Source: Peptococcus simiae (GTDB taxonomy: Bacteria; Bacillota; Peptococcia; Peptococcales; Peptococcaceae). Taken from it: a stretch of 64,000 nucleotides of DNA. Every line of letters begins with the position of its first letter. Position 1 is the stretch's first letter. Location: positions 14,081 to 78,080 of the forward strand of contig NZ_JBJUVG010000009.1 of assembly GCF_046097595.1 (NCBI RefSeq), written 5' to 3'. The notes below the pieces were generated by a model. The model worked only from the letters and a program-made list of their open reading frames with translations. It did no database searches and had not been told where the DNA came from. A program made the position numbers and the translations under genes. Shown here piece after piece: positions 35,135 to 42,678 of the stretch.

Positions 35135-35718
35135 TGTCTGATATGCGCGTATCCCCGGCTGATTATGCGGCCAAGTGGGGCTTGCCGGTCTTAACCGGCC
35201 AGGCCAGGGTCCAGCCCTACCGCTTGAAGGACTGGACCGCCGCGACCAATATTTGTACCCCGGTGGCCCTGGCCCGGCTCTTACGGCCAACGGCCTCGCC
35301 GGCAGAGGGCCGGGCCCTGATGGAGGCCCTCCTCCCAACGGCCAGGCGCTGGGGCTGGCACCCGAAAATCGGGACCTTTTTCTTTACCGTTGGGGCCATG
35401 GCCCGGGCCTTTGGCCGCCGGCTGGGCAGCCCGGTCCGGCCCAAGACCCGGCTGGCCTTTGGGCCCCTTGGCCGGCGAGGGGCCCGGGCCTTTATCCGCC
35501 AACAGGTAGATAAAGGGGCCGGGGTCATGCTGAGTACCCTCTGGGGCCCCTGGCCCCGGCACAGTATGATCATTACCGGCTACCAGGTCTACCGGGGCGG
35601 GGCCTTCCTGGTCCATATCCAGGACGGCTGGCGCCGCCGGGGCCAGTGGGTGGACTTCCGAGCCCTTTGCCGGCAGACCCCGGTGACCTTAACCGGCCTC
35701 TGCCCCCGGCAAAACTAA
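35134..35718 (+). CDS. C39-like papain-fold cysteine protease (predicted)
   Basis: 194 residues, start overlapping the regulator stop. Not matched to a named family, but the pattern is that of C39-like peptidases: C41 after a T-N turn (T-N-I-C-T-P-V-A-L-A-R-L-L), H143 in R-H-S-M-I-I-T-G-Y, and D164 in H-I-Q-D-G-W. Rich in Arg and Gly; no signal peptide or membrane helix. The coupling to an Hcp-type regulator is unexpected and its target is unknown. Confidence 0.6.
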   Translation: MSDMRVSPADYAAKWGLPVLTGQARVQPYRLKDWTAATNICTPVALARLLRPTASPAEGRALMEALLPTARRWGWHPKIGTFFFTVGAMARAFGRRLGSPVRPKTRLAFGPLGRRGARAFIRQQVDKGAGVMLSTLWGPWPRHSMIITGYQVYRGGAFLVHIQDGWRRRGQWVDFRALCRQTPVTLTGLCPRQN

Positions 35719-35730
35719 GGGAGGGCTGCT

Positions 35731-36162
35731 ATGTTACCCCTCTGGCCCTTGGCCATTATTGTTATTGCCAATATCGTTTATAACCTGGCCACCAAGGAAA
35801 TCCCGACCCAGGCGCCGCCCTTTTTGGCCCTCTCCCTGGCCTATGCCCTGGCCTTTGCCCTGAGCCTGGGCCTCCACTTCCTGACCCGGTCCGGGGAAGT
35901 GAGCCTGGCCGGAGACCTGAGCCGGCTGAACGGGGCCAGCCTGGCCCTGGGCCTGGCCATAGTAGCCCTGGAAGGGGGCTATATCATGCTCTACCGGGCC
36001 GGCTGGCCGGTGAGCCTGGGGTCCCTGACGGCCAATATCCTCCTGGCCCTGGCCCTCCTGGTCATCGGCTTTGCCCTCTACAAGGAACCGATTAGCCTCC
36101 GGACCCTGACCGGGGTGGTCCTCTGCCTGGCAGGCCTGGTCCTTATCACCACCAAGGGCTAG
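35731..36162 (+). CDS. EamA-like half-size membrane transporter
   Basis: 143 residues, about five membrane helices, ending L-T-G-V-V-L-C-L-A-G-L-V-L-I, the typical last helix of an EamA/DMT half-unit. Single-domain members act as dimers. It follows the protease gene by 12 bases and closes this operon. Substrate unknown. Confidence 0.75.
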   Translation: MLPLWPLAIIVIANIVYNLATKEIPTQAPPFLALSLAYALAFALSLGLHFLTRSGEVSLAGDLSRLNGASLALGLAIVALEGGYIMLYRAGWPVSLGSLTANILLALALLVIGFALYKEPISLRTLTGVVLCLAGLVLITTKG

Positions 36163-36183
36163 GCCCCTCCCCTGCACAAAAAA

Positions 36184-36222
36184 ATAAGAGCTGGACATCC
36201 AAGTAGGTGTCCAGCTCTTTTG
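36184..36222. terminator. Terminator between convergent EamA and ywlG genes
   Basis: AAGAGCTGGACA pairs with TGTCCAGCTCTT; A and T runs on both sides. Confidence 0.88.
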
Positions 36223-36229
36223 CTTATCT

Positions 36230-36835
36230 TTATGCTTTTTTGTCGTTACCCGGGTAGGCATCAGCCTCTTCCAGGGTGTACCGGGCCCGTTCGCCGCCAA
36301 TGAGCTTGGGGCGGCTGAAGGCACAGGCCACTTGGGCATCGCCAATGGTATGGTGGGCCAGCCGCATGGGCACAGCCACCGGCCGCATATGCATGCCGAT
36401 CATGGTCAGGCCGATATCAATCCCATAGCCGGCCCGGTGGGCCAGGTCTTCGACAACCAGGGGGTCCCGCATCCGGCGGTAGGCACAGGTGGCCATGGAC
36501 CCGCCGGCCCGGTAGTGGGGAATGACACTGACTTCAGTTAAGTTCTCAATAATGGCCGTTTCCCGGGAAACCACCAGGGCCCGGTTCAGGTGTTCACAGC
36601 ACTGGAAGGCCAGGCGGAGGTGGTATTCTTTGGCAAAGTCCTCTAAGACCGGGTAGAGGACATCGGCCACTGCCGGGCTGCCGGCCTTGCCGATCCGCCG
36701 GCCCTGGACTTCACTGGTGGAGCAGCCGACCACAAAAATATCGCCACTCCGGGGAGCTGACCGGTCAACCATGTCCTTTAAAACGGCCTTTAAGTCTGCG
36801 GCTAGGGTCGCTTCTGTCCATTGGTCTTCCATCAC
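36230..36835 (-). CDS. ywlG: UPF0340/YwlG family protein
   Basis: 201 residues. Family marks G-C-S-T-S-E-V-Q-G-x-x-I-G, F-Q-C-C-E-H-L-N-R-A-L and G-I-D-I-G-x-T-x-I-G-M-H. Function unknown, though conserved in Firmicutes next to rpiB. A GTG at 36835 overlaps the rpiB stop (GTGA); the ATG three bases on is equally possible. Confidence 0.92.
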   Translation of the reverse strand: MMEDQWTEATLAADLKAVLKDMVDRSAPRSGDIFVVGCSTSEVQGRRIGKAGSPAVADVLYPVLEDFAKEYHLRLAFQCCEHLNRALVVSRETAIIENLTEVSVIPHYRAGGSMATCAYRRMRDPLVVEDLAHRAGYGIDIGLTMIGMHMRPVAVPMRLAHHTIGDAQVACAFSRPKLIGGERARYTLEEADAYPGNDKKA

Positions 36836-37278
36836 AGTTCGCCCCTTTCGATGGCGGCGATTTCATCCACCCGCCGCTCATGCCGGCCACCTTCAAAGGT
36901 TGCTGACAGAAACCGGTCTACAATTTCCAGGGCCAGGCCCTGGCCAATGACCCGTTGGCCCAGGGTCAGGATATTGGCATTGTTGTGCTCCCGGGCGGCA
37001 TGGGCTGAAAAGGTATCGTGGCAGAGGGCTGCCCGGACGCCGGGCACCTTATTGGCGGCAATGCCAATGCCAATCCCGGTGCCACAGATGAGGATCCCCA
37101 GGGGCAACTTACCTGCGGCCACATCCTTGGCTAAGGGCAGGGCAATTAAGGGGTAATCACAGGAATCAGAGCTGTCTGTCCCATAGTCAATCACTTCATG
37201 GCCCTGGGCTTCCAGGTGGTTGACGATGGCTGTTTTCAGGTCTAAACCACCGTGGTCGCTACCGACTGCTATTTTCAT
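36832..37278 (-). CDS. rpiB: Ribose-5-phosphate isomerase B
   Basis: 148 residues. Signature S-D-H-G-G at the N terminus, the active-site C in L-I-C-G-T-G-I-G, and N-N-A-N-I-L-T-L-G-Q-R. Interconverts ribulose- and ribose-5-phosphate. Start overlaps the phosphatase stop (ATGA); the gene order ywlC-ywlE-rpiB-ywlG follows Bacillus subtilis, without ywlD. Confidence 0.96.
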   Translation of the reverse strand: MKIAVGSDHGGLDLKTAIVNHLEAQGHEVIDYGTDSSDSCDYPLIALPLAKDVAAGKLPLGILICGTGIGIGIAANKVPGVRAALCHDTFSAHAAREHNNANILTLGQRVIGQGLALEIVDRFLSATFEGGRHERRVDEIAAIERGEL

Positions 37279-37724
37279 GACGCATCCTCCTTAGCTATCT
37301 CTTCCAGTAAGGCCGCTACAGCCTGGTCTATATCTTGGTAGGCTTCTTCATAGTCATCTGCATCGCCGCCGAAGGGGTCCCGGATATCCCGGGCCGCCAG
37401 GGGCCGGATCTTAGCGCCGGCATCGGGAAAGGCTGCCTTAAGTTGGGCGGCCTGGGCGCTGGTCATGGTGACAATGAGGTCAGCTGCGGCCACGTGGTCC
37501 GGGGTCAGTTGCATGGCCCGGTGGTCGCCGGCCTTGAGGCCATGCCGGTCCAGGGCGTCTGCGGCACCGGCGGAAATGGGGGCTCCCGGCTGGGCAAAGA
37601 GCCCGCAGGAAACCAGAGCCAGGTCCCGGTAACGGTCCGGGTCCCGGGCCATCTTATCCATGGCCACTGCAGCTGCCATGGGGCTCCGGCAGGTATTGCC
37701 GGTACAGACAAAGACAAGGTTCAC
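37275..37724 (-). CDS. ywlE: Low-molecular-weight phosphatase, YwlE-type protein-arginine phosphatase
   Basis: 149 residues from a GTG that overlaps the Sua5 stop (GTGA). Catalytic P-loop C-T-G-N-T-C-R-S near the N terminus; the threonine inside the loop is the residue that favours phosphoarginine in YwlE. The general-acid region reads I-R-D-P-F-G-G-D-A. Reverses McsB-type arginine phosphorylation in Gram-positives; mcsB itself is not in this window. Confidence 0.9.
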   Translation of the reverse strand: MNLVFVCTGNTCRSPMAAAVAMDKMARDPDRYRDLALVSCGLFAQPGAPISAGAADALDRHGLKAGDHRAMQLTPDHVAAADLIVTMTSAQAAQLKAAFPDAGAKIRPLAARDIRDPFGGDADDYEEAYQDIDQAVAALLEEIAKEDAS

Positions 37725-38728
37725 GCGTCCTCCTCCTTTAGCGGTTGACTGAGTTTATTGATCCGGTTGGCCACGGCCAGGCCCATACCGGTTTCATCAT
37801 AACTGGCAATAAGCATGATGTCACAGCCGGCGGCCTCCAACCGGCGCAAGCCGTCAAAGAGCCGGGCGGCGGCCAGTTCAGGGTGGGTCTTGGGCCCCAG
37901 GTTCCAAACCAGGACCGATGGGTCAAAGGGGGCCAGGACATTGAGGCTTTCATCATCTAAAAGTAGGCCGACTTTTTCCCCGGCATGCTGGGCTAAAAAA
38001 GCCCGGGCGGTGTCCAGGCCTGCATTGGGGAGACGGAGAACCGGGACATTTGGGGCATAGTGCCGGTACTTCATCCCGGGGGCCTTGGGCCGGTTGGTCA
38101 AGGTGGGGTCCGCCACCGGGCCGATGACCGCTTCCAGGGCCTCCTTGGTAATGCCGCCGGGCCGCAGGAGGCTGGGCGGGTCAACGGTCACATCGACAAT
38201 GGTCGACTCCACCCCGACGGCCGTCTGGCCACCATCGATGACACCGGCCAATTCATCGCCAAAGTCTGCCTGGACGTGCCAGGCCTGGGTGGGCGAGGGC
38301 CGGCCGCTCTTATTGGCGGACGGGGCGGCCAGGGGACGACCGGTGGCCCGGATGAGGGCCTGGGCCACCGGGTGGTCCGGCCAGCGTACGGCCACCGTAT
38401 CCAGGCCGGCGGTGACCACATCCGGTACCGTCTCCCGCCGCCTTAAAATAAGGGTCAGGGGCCCGGGCCAAAAGCGGTCGGCCAGTGCTTGCCCGGCCGG
38501 TGGCAGGGGCTCTACAATATCCTCCAGCATGGCCCGGTCGGCAATATGTAAGATCAGGGGGTTGTCCTGGGGCCGGCCCTTGGCCTCGAAAATTTGTGCG
38601 CAGGCCGCGGCATTGAGGCCATCGGCCCCGAGACCATAAACGGTTTCCGTGGGAAAAGCCACCAGGCCACCGGCCCGTAAGGCCGCCGCTGCCGCTTGCA
38701 GGTCCTCATCCTTTGCTCCTTGCCACAT
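37721..38728 (-). CDS. ywlC: L-threonylcarbamoyladenylate synthase (Sua5/YwlC)
   Basis: 335 residues: YrdC domain (F-P-T-E-T-V-Y-G-L-G-A-D, K-G-R-P-Q-D-N-P-L-I, S-A-N-K-S-G) and a C-terminal Sua5 domain (P-G-M-K-Y-R-H-Y-A-P). Makes threonylcarbamoyl-AMP for tRNA t6A. AAAGGAG upstream of ATG. First gene of the four-gene operon; about 235 bases of promoter DNA separate it from the divergent DUF3793 gene. Confidence 0.95.
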   Translation of the reverse strand: MWQGAKDEDLQAAAAALRAGGLVAFPTETVYGLGADGLNAAACAQIFEAKGRPQDNPLILHIADRAMLEDIVEPLPPAGQALADRFWPGPLTLILRRRETVPDVVTAGLDTVAVRWPDHPVAQALIRATGRPLAAPSANKSGRPSPTQAWHVQADFGDELAGVIDGGQTAVGVESTIVDVTVDPPSLLRPGGITKEALEAVIGPVADPTLTNRPKAPGMKYRHYAPNVPVLRLPNAGLDTARAFLAQHAGEKVGLLLDDESLNVLAPFDPSVLVWNLGPKTHPELAAARLFDGLRRLEAAGCDIMLIASYDETGMGLAVANRINKLSQPLKEEDA

Positions 38729-38895
38729 ACGGCCATCTCCTTTGATTGAAGTATACCTTTAGTATAAGCCATGCGCCCGGTCGCTTCAAGGCTTAGCCCC
38801 CCCTTGTGGGGATTTTGCCGGCCGCCGTTGACCGGGCTTTACCCGGGCCCGGCCATACTTATTCAATAAATGAAACTCTTTCTGCTTTTTTTCTG

Positions 38896-38949
38896 TTGAC
38901 AGCCGGGCCGGTATTTGATAAATTACATATGTAGTTAGCCATACCTAAC
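38896..38949 (+). promoter_or_regulatory. Promoter plus DtxR/IdeR-like operator for DUF3793-flavodoxin
   Basis: TTGACA (38896-38901), 17-base spacer, TAAATT (38919-38924). The inverted repeat GTTAG (38934-38938) and CTAAC (38945-38949) lies just after the start site and resembles iron-box half-sites of the DtxR family. Confidence 0.5.
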
Positions 38950-38963
38950 GAAGTGGAGGCATT

Positions 38964-39515
38964 ATGCTTGAGCAAAGACTTATTTATTTTTGTGCGCCGA
39001 CCCTGGCCGGTTTAAAAACGGCCGGTCTCTTTAATGCCAATGGTATTGCTGACCGGGACCTCCAGGCAGAAGCAGCCCGCCTGGCACCGGCCCTGTCCTA
39101 CTGCGGCCTGGCCCTGAGATTATTTTATAAGGAGGGCCGGGCCCCCCTCGTCTACCTCTACCGGCAGAGCGACTTGGCCAGAGACCTGGCTGATCCGGAT
39201 ATCCGGGCCTTTTTACAGACTTATGATTACTGCTTAGATACGGTTGACACGGCGCTGGACGATTTAGAAGCACGCATCAAGACCTGTCCGGCCTTTCCCC
39301 ATGAAGTGGGCGTGTTTTTATCCTACCCGCTGGAAGACGTGAAGTGCTTCATTGCTTACGGCGGCAATAAATGCCAACTGTGTGGTCATTGGTGCGCCTA
39401 TTCTCAAACCGAGGCGGCGCAGCTGTGTTTTAACCGGTATGACCAATGTAGCCATAGCTATCGCAATTTATATCGCTGCGGCCACCGCTTAGCGGACCTG
39501 GCTGTAGCCCGCTAG
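38964..39515 (+). CDS. DUF3793 family protein
   Basis: 183 residues. Family marks include the N-terminal A-P-T-L-A-G-L-K-T-A-G-L-F, then H-E-V-G-V-F-L-S-Y-P-L-E-D-V-K-C-F-I and G-x-K-C-Q-L-C-G-H-W. The cysteines (C-Q-L-C and C-F-N-R-Y-D-Q-C) suggest metal or cluster handling. Paired with a flavodoxin 15 bases downstream, an arrangement known in anaerobic Firmicutes and consistent with heme or iron metabolism; exact role unknown. Confidence 0.88.
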   Translation: MLEQRLIYFCAPTLAGLKTAGLFNANGIADRDLQAEAARLAPALSYCGLALRLFYKEGRAPLVYLYRQSDLARDLADPDIRAFLQTYDYCLDTVDTALDDLEARIKTCPAFPHEVGVFLSYPLEDVKCFIAYGGNKCQLCGHWCAYSQTEAAQLCFNRYDQCSHSYRNLYRCGHRLADLAVAR

Positions 39516-39530
39516 AAAGGAAAGTGGAAA

Positions 39531-39965
39531 ATGAGTAAAATCACGATTTGTTATTGGAGTGGCACCGGGAATACGGAAAATATTGCCAACCTGGTGGCGG
39601 AAGGCGCCAAAGAAGCCGGCGCAGAAGTGACCATGGTCCAACCCTGGGACACCAGCGCTGATGACCTAGCTGCCTGCGATAAAATTGCTTTTGGCTGCCC
39701 GGCCATGGGGGATGAACAACTGGAAACCGAAGACTTCCAGCCCCTCTGGGACGATGTCAAAGACAAGCTTAAAGGCAAGAAAATCGCCCTCTTCGGTTCT
39801 TACAACTGGAACAGTGGAGAATGGATGGACACTTGGGCCCAGGAAGCGGCCCAAACCGGGGCCACCCTGGTGGCCGACGGCCTAGCCATCCTGGACTCTC
39901 CGGAACCCGGCTCTGATGAAGAAGACGATGCCAAGGCCCTGGGGGCTGCCCTCGCCAAAGCCTAA
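39531..39965 (+). CDS. Short-chain flavodoxin
   Basis: 144 residues. FMN phosphate loop W-S-G-T-G-N-T-E after the first strand, G-C-P-A-M-G-D-E-Q-L and F-G-S-Y-N-W. Acidic one-electron carrier that can replace ferredoxin under iron limitation, which fits the DtxR-like operator upstream of the operon. Confidence 0.95.
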   Translation: MSKITICYWSGTGNTENIANLVAEGAKEAGAEVTMVQPWDTSADDLAACDKIAFGCPAMGDEQLETEDFQPLWDDVKDKLKGKKIALFGSYNWNSGEWMDTWAQEAAQTGATLVADGLAILDSPEPGSDEEDDAKALGAALAKA

Positions 39966-39984
39966 TGAAGTAAAGCCTTCTCTC

Positions 39985-40026
39985 CGCCCTTCCGTCTTGC
40001 ACTTGCAGGCCGGAAGGGCGTTTTTC
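39985..40026 (+). terminator. Terminator after flavodoxin
   Basis: CGCCCTTCCG / CGGAAGGGCG followed by five T residues. Confidence 0.85.
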
Positions 40027-40044
40027 TTGCCCATAAGTGCACAT

Positions 40045-40094
40045 AAAAAAACCGGCCTTTCAGCCGGCAGGCGTTCTGCATCTGAAAGGCCGGT
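40045..40094 (-). terminator. Terminator of the two small envelope genes
   Basis: ACCGGCCTTTCAG / CTGAAAGGCCGGT, with a T run on the minus strand. Confidence 0.8.
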
Positions 40095-40114
40095 ACATGG
40101 TATAGGGTCTCAAC

Positions 40115-40438
40115 CTAGTTGAAGAAACGGTTGAAAGAGGAAAGGGCTTTTTTACAGAGGCCCTTGCATTCGACAGATTTAACGGCATCCTTGCCGGCGT
40201 CGACAGCGGTTTCTGCGGTCCGGCCTAACTGCTCGAGCATCCCGTCGGGACGGAGATGGGCAACGGCCATCTTAGCCTGCTGGACATTCCGACGACGGTT
40301 GGGCAGGATAGCCATGAGCAGGAGCAGGGCAAAGGCGCCCAGGCCGATGGCCATGCCTAAGGCCACCTTGCCATCAAGACGTTCCTGTTCTTCTTCCATG
40401 ATGGTGTTGCTGGACGGGTCTACGACATATTGTTTCAT
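40115..40438 (-). CDS. Small single-pass membrane protein, unknown
   Basis: 107 residues: short acidic N terminus, one membrane helix (about 26-46, A-L-G-M-A-I-G-L-G-A-F-A-L-L-L-L), basic stop-transfer N-R-R-R, then an amphipathic tail with two cysteines (V-E-C-K-G-L-C-K-K). The N-terminal side is predicted outside. Start overlaps the previous gene (ATGA). No family recognised. Confidence 0.7.
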   Translation of the reverse strand: MKQYVVDPSSNTIMEEEQERLDGKVALGMAIGLGAFALLLLMAILPNRRRNVQQAKMAVAHLRPDGMLEQLGRTAETAVDAGKDAVKSVECKGLCKKALSSFNRFFN

Positions 40439-40836
40439 GATTGGTCTCCTTTTTTCTCTAAGAGGTCACGGTCACGCAGGACCAGTAGAATTTTGCCATT
40501 GTTGAGGTAGGTCTTAAAGCCATTGGCAATATCCTTGAGGTCTGCTTCTTCCGGAGGCAGGTCACCGACAGCCAGGGTTGGCAGGCTGGCCCGTTGGCGC
40601 TGCCAGAGCTTGAGGTTCAAGTTATCATAGGCCGGGGCCGGGGCAGCCGGGGCCGGGGCTTCTTCCCCTTCAGCCACTTCTACCGGGGCCGGTTCAACCA
40701 ATTTGCCGTCTAAGAGTTCGGCTTGCCGGCGGGAAACCATTAAAACCGCCCGATCTCTTTCTCCGACCGGGAGGGTATCCAGGCCGTGGGCCAGGCCTTC
40801 CGGCGTATCAAAATTTCCGTAAACAGTTGTATACAT
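40435..40836 (-). CDS. Hypothetical protein, possibly general-stress-like
   Basis: 133 residues from ATG at 40836 (AGAGGAG upstream). The N-terminal 40 residues (V-Y-G-N-F-D-T-P-E-G-L-A-H-G-L) faintly resemble YflT/17 kDa general stress proteins, followed by an Ala/Pro-rich linker (A-P-A-P-A-A-P-A-P-A) and a charged C-terminal part. Soluble. Coupled to the small membrane protein downstream. Confidence 0.6.
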   Translation of the reverse strand: MYTTVYGNFDTPEGLAHGLDTLPVGERDRAVLMVSRRQAELLDGKLVEPAPVEVAEGEEAPAPAAPAPAYDNLNLKLWQRQRASLPTLAVGDLPPEEADLKDIANGFKTYLNNGKILLVLRDRDLLEKKGDQS

Positions 40837-40973
40837 CCCTTCCACTCCTCTTCTGTGATATGTCTATTTTAATATTGCGACGATTATATGTCAATCTTTC
40901 CCGCTTTTTCCGGGTAAAGGGCCGAGGGCTGGGTATGTAAAGGGTAGAAGCCAAAGGAGAAAGGAGCTTAGCT

Positions 40974-41258
40974 ATGTCTGAAACCATTCATTTTGACCAT
41001 AACCGCTTTTACATCGGTGACCGGGCCGACCAGGCCCAAGCCTACCTGGACATCGAACCGGCCGGGGACGGGGTCGTCCGCGCCACCCACACGGTGGTCG
41101 ACGAAAGCATGCGGGGCCAGGGAGTCGCCGGCAAGTTACTGGAGGCCCTGGTCAACCACGCCCGCGAAGAAGGCTGGCAAATCGTCCCGGTGTGCAGCTA
41201 TGTCCAAAGGGCCTTTGATAAGGACCCGGACCAGTACGGAGATGTCCATCACAAATAA
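40974..41258 (+). CDS. Small GNAT-type N-acetyltransferase (Acetyltransf_CG)
   Basis: 94 residues. Beta strands then the acetyl-CoA loop M-R-G-Q-G-V-A-G-K-L-L, and the C-terminal I-V-P-V-C-S-Y-V-Q-R-A-F motif characteristic of this small YidJ-like group. Substrate unknown. Own promoter region and terminator, so monocistronic. Confidence 0.92.
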   Translation: MSETIHFDHNRFYIGDRADQAQAYLDIEPAGDGVVRATHTVVDESMRGQGVAGKLLEALVNHAREEGWQIVPVCSYVQRAFDKDPDQYGDVHHK

Positions 41259-41261
41259 ACA

Positions 41262-41286
41262 AAAAGCCGCCTTAGGCGGTTTTTTT
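41262..41286 (+). terminator. Terminator after the GNAT gene
   Basis: AAAGCCGCC-TTA-GGCGGTTTTTTT. Confidence 0.88.
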
Positions 41287-41375
41287 CTTGCCCCTTTCCG
41301 CCGGGCCGGCTTGAAAGCCGCTCTTAAAAGTGCGACAATACATATAAGCTGACTCAGAACAGAAAGGATATCCCT

Positions 41376-42029
41376 ATGGCTGCACAGGAATTTAACATTA
41401 AAACGGCCTCCCGCCTCTACTATGGCGGCTATTACGACCGGCTGGTCGAGGCCAAAGAAAGCCTAGAGCTCTTATTCGGCGAAATGGAGTACGACCTGCT
41501 GAATAAGCAGGGGCGGAACCCCATTGAATACATCAAGGCCCGAATCAAGACCCCGGCCTCTATGGAGGAGAAATTGGGCCGGTTAAATAAGGGCGGCTTA
41601 CGCCTCGGCGCCCAGGACCTCTTTGACGGCTGCGGGACCCGGCTGGTCTGCACCTTCATCGACGACTGCTATGCCATCAAAGACTGGCTGGCCACCCGGC
41701 CAGACCTGCTTTTTGTCGCAGAAAAAGACTATATCCGCCACCCCAAGGCCTCCGGCTACCGGTCCTACCACCTGCAGGTCCGGGTCCGGACCGATATCGG
41801 CCAGTGGGTCAATGCCGAAATCCAAATCCGAACCATTGCCATGGACTGCTGGGCCACCCTGGAACACCACCTGCGCTATAAAAAGCACCTCTTGAATGAA
41901 TCCATGATGGCCTCCGAATTGCAGCGGTGCGCCGATGAATTGGCTTCAACGGATATAAACCTGATGATCATCCGCGACCGGATTGTCTACGATAAGGAGG
42001 AAGCAAGCGATGAGAATACTCCTGGCTGA
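41376..42029 (+). CDS. Small alarmone synthetase ((p)ppGpp synthetase, RelQ/RelP type)
   Basis: 217 residues, synthetase domain only. Seen: D-L-F-D-G-C-G-T-R-L-V-C, the G-Y-R-S-Y-H-L loop, V-N-A-E-I-Q-I-R-T and W-A-T-L-E-H-H-L-R-Y-K. No HD hydrolase, TGS or ACT domain. Makes ppGpp/pppGpp in stress response. Its last 20 bases overlap the response regulator gene, so alarmone synthesis and the two-component system are translated from one message. Confidence 0.93.
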   Translation: MAAQEFNIKTASRLYYGGYYDRLVEAKESLELLFGEMEYDLLNKQGRNPIEYIKARIKTPASMEEKLGRLNKGGLRLGAQDLFDGCGTRLVCTFIDDCYAIKDWLATRPDLLFVAEKDYIRHPKASGYRSYHLQVRVRTDIGQWVNAEIQIRTIAMDCWATLEHHLRYKKHLLNESMMASELQRCADELASTDINLMIIRDRIVYDKEEASDENTPG

Positions 42030-42678
42030 CGACGAACGGGAATTGACCCGGGCCCTGGCCGTTATCCTGGCCCATGAAGGCTATGAAGTGGAAGTGGCCG
42101 ATGATGGCCGGGAGGCCCTGGCCTATGCCCAGACAGAGGCCTTCGATGCCTATATCTTTGACATTATGATGCCGGTCATGGACGGGATCACCCTCCTGGA
42201 AACCCTCCGGGCCGCCGGCGACCATACGCCGGCGATTTTCTTAACGGCAAAAAGCTCCACCGATGACACCATCAAGGGCCTGGATGCCGGCGCCAACGAC
42301 TACCTCATCAAACCCTTTGCCATGGGCGAGCTCCTGGCCCGAGTCCGGGCCCTCCTCCGCCATAACGATGGCAATAGCCAGGCCCCCAAGAAGGTCAGTT
42401 GGCTCAACGTCTCCCTGGATTGCCAGCGGAATATGCTCCAAGGCACCACTATGCGGCTGGCCCTGGCCCCGGACGAGGCCAAGCTGATGAAGGCCCTGAT
42501 GGAAAGGGCCGGTAAGCCCACCGCCCATGGCGACCTCCACCGGGACTGCCTGCCCCAGGTCAATGCCGATACCCTAAGCCTCTACCTGGACTATATCCAG
42601 CAAAAACTGGACTTCGTCGGCGCAGACGGCCACCTGGTCCGGGATAACGGCATGGTCTACCTAAAGGCCGACCGATGA
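42010..42678 (+). CDS. OmpR-type response regulator
   Basis: 222 residues from ATG at 42010, nine bases after AAGGAGG, which lies inside the synthetase gene. Receiver domain with acidic pair D-D-E, phospho-acceptor D51 (I-F-D-I-M-M-P), T in F-L-T-A-K and K in L-I-K-P-F. The C-terminal winged helix is weakly conserved compared with typical OmpR proteins. Stop overlaps the kinase start (ATGA). Confidence 0.93.
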   Translation: MRILLADDERELTRALAVILAHEGYEVEVADDGREALAYAQTEAFDAYIFDIMMPVMDGITLLETLRAAGDHTPAIFLTAKSSTDDTIKGLDAGANDYLIKPFAMGELLARVRALLRHNDGNSQAPKKVSWLNVSLDCQRNMLQGTTMRLALAPDEAKLMKALMERAGKPTAHGDLHRDCLPQVNADTLSLYLDYIQQKLDFVGADGHLVRDNGMVYLKADR

